Part shown: piece after piece, positions 38,645 through 48,059 of the stretch | Numbering within the stretch: the stretch's first letter is position 1 | How the letters are laid out: each line of letters opens with the position of its first letter | NCBI GenBank assembly: GCA_031272085.1 | Contig: JAISUN010000038.1 | Span: 1-64,000 of the forward strand | Direction of reading: 5' to 3' | Length of the DNA stretch: 64,000 nucleotides | Origin: Dysgonamonadaceae bacterium | Lineage (GTDB): Bacteria > Bacteroidota > Bacteroidia > Bacteroidales > Azobacteroidaceae | Notes under the pieces: generated by a model | Told to the model about the DNA's origin: nothing | The model's database searches: none | What the model saw: only the letters and a program-made list of their open reading frames with translations | Program-made: the position numbers and the translations under genes

Positions 38645-38692
38645 TTAATTTTTAATTTTCAATTCTCAATTTTCAATTCTCAATTCTCTTTA
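38645..38692. repeat. AATTGAGAATTGAAA-type short tandem repeat in TolC/RND intercistronic gap
   Basis: tttttaattttcaattctcaattttcaattctcaattctc. Confidence 0.7.
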
Positions 38693-41600
38693 TAAATCAA
38701 CCAATAAACCACCGGCATAACGGTAACAATCAGCAACATTGTAATCAGCGTTCCGAAGAAGATGATTGCCGCCATTCCCGCCCACATCGGGCTTGCGCTG
38801 ATAAGCATAGGCAGCACGCCCATCGAAGCGCAGGCGGAGGTCAGGAATATCGGGCGCATTCGGCGTTTTCCCGCGTCGAAAGCGGCTTGCCGGACGCTCT
38901 CGCCCCGCGTAAAGCGCAGAAAATCAATGTAATCGTACATAATTATCCCGTTACGGATGATGATGCCGACCAAAGCGATAATTCCCAGAATGGCAAATGC
39001 GCTGAAATCAATTCCCAGAATCCAGACGCCGAATGCCGCCCCGAAAATGCTTAACGCCGAGGCAAGCATTATCGTGATTGCCATTTTTATGTTCCGGAAA
39101 TGGAAAAGCAGGATGAAAAACATCATAATGAACGAGATAACCATTCCCAGATACATCGGCGACATTGTTTCGTCCTCAAACTCTTCCAGCCCGCCGAATT
39201 GACATTCCACGCCGGCAGGTAAAGAGGGAATAATCTGCGTCTTCACGAATTTTTGCGCTTTTGCAAAAACTTTGTTGGCATATTCGCCGCGTTTAACGTC
39301 GGCAAGTACGCTCAATGTGCGGATTCCGTTGCGGTGGGTAATTACGCTTTCGTTCCATTCGGGCGAGATTTTTCCGATTTGCCGCAAGGGAACGGATGCT
39401 CCGAGCAAACCGGAAATTTGCACGTTTTCCAAGTCGCTGTCGGCATCCGGTTTCAAATACACCGGAACATCGTAATTATCTTCCCACAAATCGCTGATTT
39501 TCATTCCGGTAAGTCCCGAAGCAATGCCGAGGGAAACCAGAGTTTTGTTGATTCCCAAACGCGAAGTTTCGTCGAGGTCGAGGTCGATTTTCACGCCCTG
39601 CACCGGCGAATCGAAACTTGTCCGCACCCACAGACACTCTTCGAGCGATTGCAGGTATGCGCTGATTTTTTCGGATTGCGTTTTCAGGCTGTCGATGTCT
39701 TCGCCGATAAGACGGATTTCTATCGGCGCATCAACTGCCTGAAAGTCAAGTTGCTTGAAGCGGACGTATGCTTCCGGGAAATAAAATGCGTATTTATTCG
39801 TATAATCGTCTAACATTTCTATTGTAGCCTTGTTGGAAACGGTGTTTACGATAAACTGTCCGTAGGCTTTCGACGGCATATTGGGCGCATAAACCACGTT
39901 GAAACGCGGCGAACTTGTGCCGATAAACGCCGAAACGGAGCGGACTCGCTCGTCGGAACGCAAAATATTTTCCATACTGTCGCAAATGGCGGCTGTCTTT
40001 TCGAGCGGACTGCCTTGCGGAAGATAAATTTCGACGGCAAACTGGTCGCGCTCGGCAATCGGCATCATCCGCTGCGGAATATTTATGAAAATCAGTGCGC
40101 CGAGAAGCACGCTCGCAAATGCAATGGCTATTGTGGTTTTCGGATAATTGAAAACCTTTTCCAACAGCCATTCGTAGGATGATTGGACGTAATCGAGGAT
40201 GGAACGATTAGAAATTCCATTTCTCGAAGAAATGGAATTTCTTAAACCTTTCTTTATAAAAAAATATTGAATAATAGGAATCAACAACATCGCCACAATG
40301 AGCGAAATTGTAAGCGTGATGCCGATTGTCCAAGGAAAATGTATCAGAAAATCGTGAATTGTGCCTTTTGTAACAAAAAGCAGCGGAAAAAACGTGATGC
40401 TGATAGCCAGCGTCGCCGAAAGAATGGATTTGAAATATTCCTGCGCACTGCGGATTGTCGAATCCCAGCGGTCTTTGCCGCTGTCTAACTTATCGATGTA
40501 ACTGTCCACTACCACGATGGAATTATCGACAATCATTCCCAAAACCACAATCAAACCGGCTAACGTAATCATATTCAACGGAATACCGGCTGCAAGCATA
40601 ACTGCAAGCGTTATCGCTATCGTAATCGGAATCGAAGTTGCAGCCACCGCAGCCACGCGGAAAGGCAGCAAAATCATAGTTACAATAATCACGGCAAGGA
40701 CGGCGATAAGCAATTCGACCAAAAAATGAGAAATTGATTCGCCGACTATTTTCGGCTGGTCAACAATGCGGTCGATGTTCACGCTTTTGGGCAGTTCCGA
40801 TTTGTATTTTTCCAGAACCTCGCTGACTTCTTTCCCGAATGCGACAATGTTTGCCGAGGGATTTACCTCGACCGAAAGCAGTACGCAACGCCGCCCGTTG
40901 TAAGTAATATAACTGTCGGCTTTCGGATATTCGCGCACCACGCGCCCGACGTCCTTCACGCGCACCACATCGCCCGCCGGCGACGAGAAAGTTATTTGGT
41001 CGGCTATTTCCTGCTCGCTGCGGAAACTTTCGGCAATATGTATCGGCGCAATGTTTTGGCTGTTTTCGAGGGAGCCGCTCGTGGTGGTAAATCCCTGCGC
41101 AAACAGGTTAGCCATCAGCATTTTGGGTCCAATGCGGTAAGCCGAAAGTTTTTCGTTGTCGATATAAATTGTAATCTGCTCCTTTTGCGAACCGAAACGC
41201 TGTACATTGGCAACGGTCGGCACGCAGCGCAGACGGTCTTCCAGATGGTCGGCGTAGTCGTCGAGTTCGCGGTAAGTCTTGTCGTCGGCTTCTATCGTAA
41301 CCAAAAGCGAAGAAACGTCGCCGAAATTATCATTTGCAATCACAGCCAGAACGCCCGACGGAAGCGAGGATTTGAACTGCGTCAAACCGTGTTTTATCTT
41401 GCTCCAAACAACGTTTTTATCTTTCACGTTATCGGCAAGTTCCACAAAAATATAGCAAATTCCCTCTTCCGATTTCGAGGTGGTTTTGACGCGCTTCACT
41501 TCGGAATATGTAAACAGGTATCGTTCAAGCGGTTTGGTCATCTGCTCCTCCACCATCTTGGAACTTGCGCCCGGATAAACTCCGACTACAACTCCTTGAC

Positions 41601-41742
41601 GGATAGTGTATTCCGGCATTTCCTGCTTCGGCATTACCACCAGCGAGTAGATTCCCGCAATGAACAGCGCAGCCGTCAGCAAAATAATGATTTGCCGGTT
41701 GTGCATCGCCCATTCGATGATTTTATTGTTCTTCATTTTCAA
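38680..41742 (-). CDS. RND-family efflux transporter permease (AcrB/HAE1-like)
   Basis: 1020 aa; LAGLIVVLGMIVDNSIVVVDSYIDKL, FAILGIIALVGIIIRNGIIMYDYIDFLRFTRGESVRQAAFDAGKRRMRPIFLTS. Confidence 0.95.
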   Translation of the reverse strand: MKMKNNKIIEWAMHNRQIIILLTAALFIAGIYSLVVMPKQEMPEYTIRQGVVVGVYPGASSKMVEEQMTKPLERYLFTYSEVKRVKTTSKSEEGICYIFVELADNVKDKNVVWSKIKHGLTQFKSSLPSGVLAVIANDNFGDVSSLLVTIEADDKTYRELDDYADHLEDRLRCVPTVANVQRFGSQKEQITIYIDNEKLSAYRIGPKMLMANLFAQGFTTTSGSLENSQNIAPIHIAESFRSEQEIADQITFSSPAGDVVRVKDVGRVVREYPKADSYITYNGRRCVLLSVEVNPSANIVAFGKEVSEVLEKYKSELPKSVNIDRIVDQPKIVGESISHFLVELLIAVLAVIIVTMILLPFRVAAVAATSIPITIAITLAVMLAAGIPLNMITLAGLIVVLGMIVDNSIVVVDSYIDKLDSGKDRWDSTIRSAQEYFKSILSATLAISITFFPLLFVTKGTIHDFLIHFPWTIGITLTISLIVAMLLIPIIQYFFIKKGLRNSISSRNGISNRSILDYVQSSYEWLLEKVFNYPKTTIAIAFASVLLGALIFINIPQRMMPIAERDQFAVEIYLPQGSPLEKTAAICDSMENILRSDERVRSVSAFIGTSSPRFNVVYAPNMPSKAYGQFIVNTVSNKATIEMLDDYTNKYAFYFPEAYVRFKQLDFQAVDAPIEIRLIGEDIDSLKTQSEKISAYLQSLEECLWVRTSFDSPVQGVKIDLDLDETSRLGINKTLVSLGIASGLTGMKISDLWEDNYDVPVYLKPDADSDLENVQISGLLGASVPLRQIGKISPEWNESVITHRNGIRTLSVLADVKRGEYANKVFAKAQKFVKTQIIPSLPAGVECQFGGLEEFEDETMSPMYLGMVISFIMMFFILLFHFRNIKMAITIMLASALSIFGAAFGVWILGIDFSAFAILGIIALVGIIIRNGIIMYDYIDFLRFTRGESVRQAAFDAGKRRMRPIFLTSACASMGVLPMLISASPMWAGMAAIIFFGTLITMLLIVTVMPVVYWLIYKEN
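40210..40242. repeat. 33-nt nested palindromic element, copy 3 (inside RND CDS)
   Basis: AGAAAT TCC ATTTCT CGA AGAAAT GGA ATTTCT; exactly codon-phased on minus strand, encodes RNSISSRNGIS. Confidence 0.92.
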
Positions 41743-42770
41743 TTTTCAATTAAAATATGAGTACCTTCGCTGATTTTCTGAAACCCCTCGACAATGATTT
41801 TGTCGCCGGCAGAAAGCCCTTCGGAAACGATAATCCCGCTGTTGGTCAAGCCGCCGACTGTTACAAATTGCCGGCGGGCGGTATCGCCGTCAGCAAGCCA
41901 GACATAACGTTTGTCGTCGGGCGAAATACGGATTGCGCGGTTGGGAACAACGATTTCCGATTGTACAGACGCGGTATGCCGCATCTCTACCTTGCAAACC
42001 ATTCCGGGCAGCAGGTTTTGTTGATTATCTATTCTGATTTTCACGTCGTAAGTGTGCGAAATAGCGTCTGCCGCCACGCCTTTCGTATCAATTTTCCCCG
42101 AAAAAACAGCGTCGTCGAGCGCGGGAACAACAATAGTAGCCGCCTGACCTTCCGCAATGCCGCCGATTTCATTTTCGGGAACGGAAATTTTAACATTAAC
42201 CTTATCGACAGCCAAAAGTTTGAACGCCGGAACGCTCGGCATCACGTTTGCGCCTGCTTCGATGCTGCGCGAAGCAATCACGCCGTCGCGCGGAGCGTAT
42301 AAACGGCAGTCGTCGAGCGACTTTTTGGTTATTGCAACCATCGATTTTGCCTGCTGCAAACCGGCTTCCACTTCGGCATATTTAATGTCGGGCAGGCTGC
42401 CGTTTTCGTGAACTTTCGTCAGGCGGTCGTAAGCGTCCTGCGCCTGCACGAGTTTCGCTTTCGCGGCTTCGTAAGCGTTTTGCGCAGTTGCCGGATTAAG
42501 CGTAGCGAGCAACTGACCCTTGCGGACGCGCTGCCCTTCCGACGCCAAAACCTGCTGAACCGTTCCCATATCCGAAAACGAGAGCGCAACGGCAGCCGAT
42601 TCCTCGACCGTGCCAACATAAGTCCGCGCCGCCGACGAAGACGAGGCGGCAACTTCCATAATTTTCACAGGAATAATTTTGTCCTGATTCCCTGCTTCCT
42701 TTTTCTTGGAACAGGCGGCAGCCAAACACGCTGCCAACAGGACAGTGCATAATTTTAAACAATCTTTCAT
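41739..42770 (-). CDS. RND efflux membrane fusion protein (HlyD/AcrA family), lipoprotein
   Basis: Lipobox CLAAAC; ASEGQRVRKGQLLATLNPATAQNAYEAAKAKL; CRLYAPRDGVIASRSIEAGANV. Confidence 0.93.
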   Translation of the reverse strand: MKDCLKLCTVLLAACLAAACSKKKEAGNQDKIIPVKIMEVAASSSSAARTYVGTVEESAAVALSFSDMGTVQQVLASEGQRVRKGQLLATLNPATAQNAYEAAKAKLVQAQDAYDRLTKVHENGSLPDIKYAEVEAGLQQAKSMVAITKKSLDDCRLYAPRDGVIASRSIEAGANVMPSVPAFKLLAVDKVNVKISVPENEIGGIAEGQAATIVVPALDDAVFSGKIDTKGVAADAISHTYDVKIRIDNQQNLLPGMVCKVEMRHTASVQSEIVVPNRAIRISPDDKRYVWLADGDTARRQFVTVGGLTNSGIIVSEGLSAGDKIIVEGFQKISEGTHILIEN

Positions 42771-42929
42771 ATATCAATAATTTTTGCTGCAAAGGTACGG
42801 CGGGTTTTTGACTTCAAAAGGTTGATTTTGCCGAATAATTGGACTAAACGGCTGAAAAACGCTTTTTTTTACGGAAAAAAGATTACTTTTTTGGAATAAA
42901 ATACGAAAAAAAAAGTGTAATTTTGCGGT

Positions 42930-43802
42930 ATGAATAAAAAGGCAACGCCCTTGACGTGGCAAATCGACGTCAAAAATAAACTGAAAAGCGAGAGTATCGG
43001 CAATGATTTCATCCTGTTTGAAGATTTTTCGGCTGCGCCGATGTTTATGTATCCTTTCAAACTGAATATGCTGATACTGCTGATTTGCGAAAGAGGCTCC
43101 GTGCGCGGAACAGTCGAGATGCAGCCTTACGACTTGTCGGCGCCCTTTGCCGTCATTATCCGGCCGAATCAGGTGATGCACTACGAATATATCAGCCCCG
43201 ATTTTTCGGGACACTGCCTGATTATGTCCAACAGTTTTGCTTCCGAATTTTTGCCGAATATCGACAGGCAGTTGCTCATTGCATCGGCAATTCAGGAAAA
43301 TCCTTTCGCTCAACTTGATAAAGAAGGACTGCGGTTTATCCGCCACTATTTTTTTCTGCTCAAAAAATTTATTGCGATGAGGGACAATCCCTATCGTTTG
43401 GGAATGGTAAAACATCTGACGATGGTGTTTTATTACTGGGCGCGTCCGCATTTTCAAGTGTCGCTCGAAACCGTCAAACAGCCTCGACAAGCCTTGCTGG
43501 CGGAGCAGTTTATAACGCTTGTGCGCGAAAATTACCGCAGCGAGCGCGATACGGCTTTTTATGCCGAAAAACTGTGCCTTACGTCCAAATATCTGTCGCA
43601 GGTAATCAAGTCGGCTACCGGCAAATCGGCCTCCGACTGGATAGACGATTACGTGATTCTCGAAGCCCGCGCCCTGCTGAAATCGACGAATATGACAATC
43701 CAGCAAATCAGCGACGCGCTGAATTTCCCCTCGCAATCGTTCTTCGGAAAATATTTTAAGCGGATTGCCGGCGTTTCGCCGCGGGAGTATCGGCGGGGGT
43801 AG
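42930..43802 (+). CDS. AraC-family transcriptional regulator, divergent from efflux operon
   Basis: YAEKLCLTSKYLSQVIKSATGKSASDWIDDYVILEARALLKSTNMTIQQISDALNFPSQSFFGKYFKRIAGVSPREYR. Confidence 0.93.
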   Translation: MNKKATPLTWQIDVKNKLKSESIGNDFILFEDFSAAPMFMYPFKLNMLILLICERGSVRGTVEMQPYDLSAPFAVIIRPNQVMHYEYISPDFSGHCLIMSNSFASEFLPNIDRQLLIASAIQENPFAQLDKEGLRFIRHYFFLLKKFIAMRDNPYRLGMVKHLTMVFYYWARPHFQVSLETVKQPRQALLAEQFITLVRENYRSERDTAFYAEKLCLTSKYLSQVIKSATGKSASDWIDDYVILEARALLKSTNMTIQQISDALNFPSQSFFGKYFKRIAGVSPREYRRG

Positions 43803-43916
43803 GGCGCTGAATTACGACGACATCAGGCATTATCAGCGGATAATTGCAGTGCTGTGCGAAACGGAAAGGATAATGGGGGAGATAGATAATACAATTTTTT
43901 TACATTAAAATAAAAA

Positions 43917-44534
43917 ATGAAAATAATCTGTGTAGCAATGAATTATGCCGCTCACGGCCGGGAGTTGCCCGATTTCGCCAAGCCGCAGGAGCCGGTCTTT
44001 TTTTTGAAGCCCGATACTGCGATTCTGAAAAATGGAAAACCGTTTTTTTTGCCTGATTTTTCGGAAGATATGCAATACGAAGCCGAAATTGTGGTGCAAA
44101 TCGACCGGCTGGGGAAAAATATCGGAAGGCGCTTTGCCCATCGCTATTTTCACGATATTACGATAGGAATCGATATGACTGCCCGCGATTTGCAGCGGCG
44201 ATTAAAGGAAAACGGCTTCCCTTGGGAGTTGAGCAAGGCTTTCGACTATTCGGCTGTGATTGGCGGTTTTATCCCGCTAGCAGAGGCCGGTGGGGACATA
44301 AACAACCTGCCTTTTCATCTCGAAATTGACGGAAAAACAGTTCAGACGGGCAATACAGCCGATATGCTGTTCAAAATCGACGAACTGATTGAGTACGTCA
44401 GCCGCTATATCACGCTTCGAACCGGCGACCTGATTTTTACCGGAACTCCTGCCGGAGTGGGTAAAATCGCTGTCGGAAACCATTTGCAGGGATACGTCGG
44501 CGGGCAAAAATTGCTGGATTTCAGGATAAAATAG
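43917..44534 (+). CDS. fumarylacetoacetate hydrolase family protein
   Basis: CVAMNYAAHGRE, FFLKPDTAILKNGKPFFLPDFSEDMQYEAEIVVQI, GIDMTARDLQ, DLIFTGTPAGVGKI. Confidence 0.93.
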   Translation: MKIICVAMNYAAHGRELPDFAKPQEPVFFLKPDTAILKNGKPFFLPDFSEDMQYEAEIVVQIDRLGKNIGRRFAHRYFHDITIGIDMTARDLQRRLKENGFPWELSKAFDYSAVIGGFIPLAEAGGDINNLPFHLEIDGKTVQTGNTADMLFKIDELIEYVSRYITLRTGDLIFTGTPAGVGKIAVGNHLQGYVGGQKLLDFRIK

Positions 44535-44592
44535 GCCTTATCAAAATATTTTGCCTAATTTTACGTTATTACAAGGTAGATTTTTTTGTAAA

Positions 44593-47500
44593 ATGAGGTT
44601 TTTTAAACATATTGCGCTTGCTCTGACGCTGCCGCTGCTTTGCAGTTTCAGCCTTCGGGCGGATAACGACGGCAGCCGTTACGCTTCGTCGTCTGTCCTT
44701 GCGCAGGGCAAATGGGTGAAGTTGAAAATTACCGAAACCGGCGTCTATAAACTGACTTACGATGATATTAAGAAGCAGGGAATCGCTCCCGAAAAAGTGA
44801 AAATTTACGGCTACGGAGGCGCAATTCTCGACGAGGATTTTTCAAAACCTTATATCGACGACCTGCCCGAAGTTTCGGTTTATGTTAATAAAGGAGGCGA
44901 CGGCGTTTTCAATTCGGGTGACTATCTGCTGTTTTACGGCCGCGGGCTTGTAAAATGGGATTACAACAAGACGACCGACGCTTACGAACATCTGAACAAT
45001 CCTTATGCCGTAGAAACGTATTACTTTATGACAGAGGGCGATACGGGCGCAAAAGAGATGGGCGAAACCGTCGCGTTTTCGGGTGCGGACAAAACAGTTT
45101 CGGTTTTCGACGATTACGCTCTGCACGAAAAGGACGAAGTCAGCGTCACAGGCAGCGGTCGCGAACTTTTCGGCGAGAATTTCGCCACTTCTGCTACGCA
45201 GAACTTCACGTTTTCCATTCCCGGAATCACTTCCGATGAGGGAAAAGTCAGGCTGTCGTTTGCCGGCAGCCCGAAAGCGATTACTCCGGTTACGCTTTCT
45301 ATTGACAATCAGCAAATTATAAATCAGCAAGTGCGGGTTCCGTCCGACACTTACTGGAAAGCATATTTAATTGACAAAACTGCCGCATGGACGGGCGATA
45401 AAAAGGAAAATACCTCTGTTTCAATAACTTTCAATCCGACGGAAAAGGCTTTGGCCTATCTGAATTTCGTAGAGTTGAATATGAAGCGCACGCTGAAATT
45501 TTACGGTACGGCTTACACCTTTTTCCGCAGCCGCGAAAGTCTTTCATCTTCCGTAAGATACGAGATTGACAACGCTCCGGTAAACGCTCTGGTGTGGGAT
45601 GTTACCGGGAATTTTGACGCAAGTTTGGTAAAAACCGAACTTTCCGGCGCGAAATTGAGTTTTTCGGCTCCCGCCGACGAACTTACTCTGCACGAATATG
45701 CGATGATTGATTTAAGCCGCCAGTTTCCAAGCCCCGAATTTGCGGGAACGCTTGAAAATCAGAATCTTCACGCTCTGTCGCAGACCGATATGCTGATTAT
45801 TTCGCCGAAAATTTTCCTGTCGCAGGCCGAAATTCTTGCAGCGCGGCACCGCGCCGAGGGTTTGAGCGTTACCGTAGTTGACGACCGTTTGATTTTCAAC
45901 GAATTTTCGTCGGGTACGGCCGACGCGACCGCTTACCGCCGTTTTGTGAAAATGTTTTACGACCGCGCCGCTTCCGAAGCCGAAAAGCCGAAATATCTGC
46001 TGTTCTTTGGCGACGGCATTTTCGACAACCGCCATCTGTCGTCGGAAGCAAAAAAATTGGATTCAAGATTTTACCTTTTGACATATCAGGTCGAGGAATC
46101 GACAGACGAGAAAACATCTTATGGTTCAGACGATTACTTTGGTTATCTCGACGATTCCGAAGGCGCAACTTTCGGCCGCGGCGATTTGGATATCGGCATA
46201 GGTCGTTTTCCGGTAAGTTCCGTTGCGAAAGCCGAAGACGCGGTTGCAAAAGTGATTTCGTATATGGACGATACACAGCGCGGAATATGGAAAAACCGGC
46301 TTATTTTCACTGCCGACAATTCCGATTCCAATATTGCGGGCGATAATTTTTGCAAACACGTTACGCAGGCCGACAGTTTGGCCAGATTTATGGAGCGGAA
46401 TTACCCCGAATATACGCTGTATAAATATTATATGGACGCATATAAACCGGTGATAGTCAATGGAAAAACAAGTTTTCCAGACGCGAAAAAATCCTTTTTA
46501 AACACGCTTAACGAAGGCTGTTTCCTCGTAAATTATACCGGACACGGCAGCACAACATCGTGGTCGGCCGAAGATATGCTGCAAATAACCGACGTCCGCC
46601 AAATGAATTTCGAGAATTTGCCGCTCTGGATAACGGCTACCTGCGATTTCGGCTGGTACGACCGCATAGAAACATCGGCCGGCGAAGAGGCTTTCCTGAA
46701 CAGCAAAAGCGGGGCAATCGCGCTGTTTACCACAAGCCGCGTGGTTTCGTCGGACAATAATTATTATATCAACGCACAACTTATCCGCAACCTGTTCCGC
46801 AAAAACAGCGACGGCAAACACCTGCGGCTGGGCGACGTGTTGCGCGAAAGCAAAAATTATCTGACCTACGATATGAATAAACTGAACTATGTCCTGCTCG
46901 GCGACCCCGCCCTGATGCTGAATTATCCCGACGGCGGAATACGTTTGGAAAGCATCAACGGCGAAGAAGTTTCGGACGATAAAACTTTTACATTCAAGGC
47001 ATTAGACAGGATAACAATAACAGGCTCGATAATCGAACCCGACGGCGAAAAATCATCGACTTTCTACGGCGACCTGAACATCGCAATTTACGACAGCAAG
47101 CAAACCATAGAATCCGTTACGACTTCCGACGCCAACGGGCATTTTTACTATACCGACTATCCGAATATGATTTACAGCGGAAAAGGGCAGGTAGAGAACG
47201 GTTCGTTTTCTTTTACCTTTACCGTTCCGCTCGATATTTCATACACTTCGGCTTCGGGATTGATGAATTTTTACGCTTCCGACGCTACCCGAAATATGGA
47301 CGCCAGTGGCAGTTTCAGCAATTACATCCTTTCAGGGACGGGCAACAGCGAGGGCAGCGAACTCGGCCCCGAAATCGAAGCGATGTACCTCAATACCGAT
47401 GCTTTCCGCGACGGCGACAAGGTTAACGAAACCCCGTTTTTTGTGGCCTATCTGTTCGACGAAGACGGCATAAACCGCTCCGGAAGCGGGCTTGGCCACG

Positions 47501-48018
47501 ATATTTCGCTGAACATCGACGGCAACCGCAACCTGACTTACAACCTGAACGCCAATTACGAGTTTCTGGATGAAACGAGCGGCTACGTAGGCTATTCCAT
47601 TCCTGCTCTGGCTGCGGGAAAGCACCGCCTTTACTTCCGCGTTTGGGATGTGAGGAACAATACTACGCTCGATTCTCTGAATTTTGAAGTCGTAAACGCC
47701 TATAAACCCGAACTTTTCAGCATCGAAGCAAGGCAAAATCCGGCTCGGACAAGCACGTGGTTTTACCTGTCGCACAATGTTCCCGAAACACAACTCGAAG
47801 CCGATTTCCGGGTTTTCAATCTCAACGGCAACCTCGTTTGGAGCAAGCAGGAAAAAGGCTCTTCCTCGTTCCTGAACTACTATCCGGTTGAGTGGAACCT
47901 CACTAACAATGCGGGAAACCGCGTTCCGGCCGGAGTTTATATTTTCCGCGCCGCAATCCGCACCGCGACGAGTTCCGAAGTAACAAAAGGCAAAAAAATT
48001 ATAGTTTTGGCACAATAA
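44593..48018 (+). CDS. porU: PorU, type IX secretion system C-terminal signal peptidase (C25 family)
   Basis: GKWVKLKITETGVYKLTYDDIKKQGI...KIYGYGG; active-site regions NYTGHGSTTSW and LPLWITATCDFGWYDR; C-terminal sorting-type domain; followed by PorV-like gene and ispF. Confidence 0.92.
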   Translation: MRFFKHIALALTLPLLCSFSLRADNDGSRYASSSVLAQGKWVKLKITETGVYKLTYDDIKKQGIAPEKVKIYGYGGAILDEDFSKPYIDDLPEVSVYVNKGGDGVFNSGDYLLFYGRGLVKWDYNKTTDAYEHLNNPYAVETYYFMTEGDTGAKEMGETVAFSGADKTVSVFDDYALHEKDEVSVTGSGRELFGENFATSATQNFTFSIPGITSDEGKVRLSFAGSPKAITPVTLSIDNQQIINQQVRVPSDTYWKAYLIDKTAAWTGDKKENTSVSITFNPTEKALAYLNFVELNMKRTLKFYGTAYTFFRSRESLSSSVRYEIDNAPVNALVWDVTGNFDASLVKTELSGAKLSFSAPADELTLHEYAMIDLSRQFPSPEFAGTLENQNLHALSQTDMLIISPKIFLSQAEILAARHRAEGLSVTVVDDRLIFNEFSSGTADATAYRRFVKMFYDRAASEAEKPKYLLFFGDGIFDNRHLSSEAKKLDSRFYLLTYQVEESTDEKTSYGSDDYFGYLDDSEGATFGRGDLDIGIGRFPVSSVAKAEDAVAKVISYMDDTQRGIWKNRLIFTADNSDSNIAGDNFCKHVTQADSLARFMERNYPEYTLYKYYMDAYKPVIVNGKTSFPDAKKSFLNTLNEGCFLVNYTGHGSTTSWSAEDMLQITDVRQMNFENLPLWITATCDFGWYDRIETSAGEEAFLNSKSGAIALFTTSRVVSSDNNYYINAQLIRNLFRKNSDGKHLRLGDVLRESKNYLTYDMNKLNYVLLGDPALMLNYPDGGIRLESINGEEVSDDKTFTFKALDRITITGSIIEPDGEKSSTFYGDLNIAIYDSKQTIESVTTSDANGHFYYTDYPNMIYSGKGQVENGSFSFTFTVPLDISYTSASGLMNFYASDATRNMDASGSFSNYILSGTGNSEGSELGPEIEAMYLNTDAFRDGDKVNETPFFVAYLFDEDGINRSGSGLGHDISLNIDGNRNLTYNLNANYEFLDETSGYVGYSIPALAAGKHRLYFRVWDVRNNTTLDSLNFEVVNAYKPELFSIEARQNPARTSTWFYLSHNVPETQLEADFRVFNLNGNLVWSKQEKGSSSFLNYYPVEWNLTNNAGNRVPAGVYIFRAAIRTATSSEVTKGKKIIVLAQ

Positions 48019-48059
48019 AAGCGGCTTTACGCTGTTTATTAATATACAAAAATTAAATA

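Noticed and set aside
42774-43736. 320-aa minus-strand ORF antisense to the AraC-family gene
   Set aside because: Fully overlaps a clear AraC regulator; long antisense ORFs are common here because of codon bias, and it has no recognisable motif.
43803-43910. Short open frame LNYDDIRHYQRIIAVLCETERIMGEIDNTIFLH after the AraC gene
   Set aside because: No clear start codon or RBS and no recognisable family; could be a gene remnant but not supportable.
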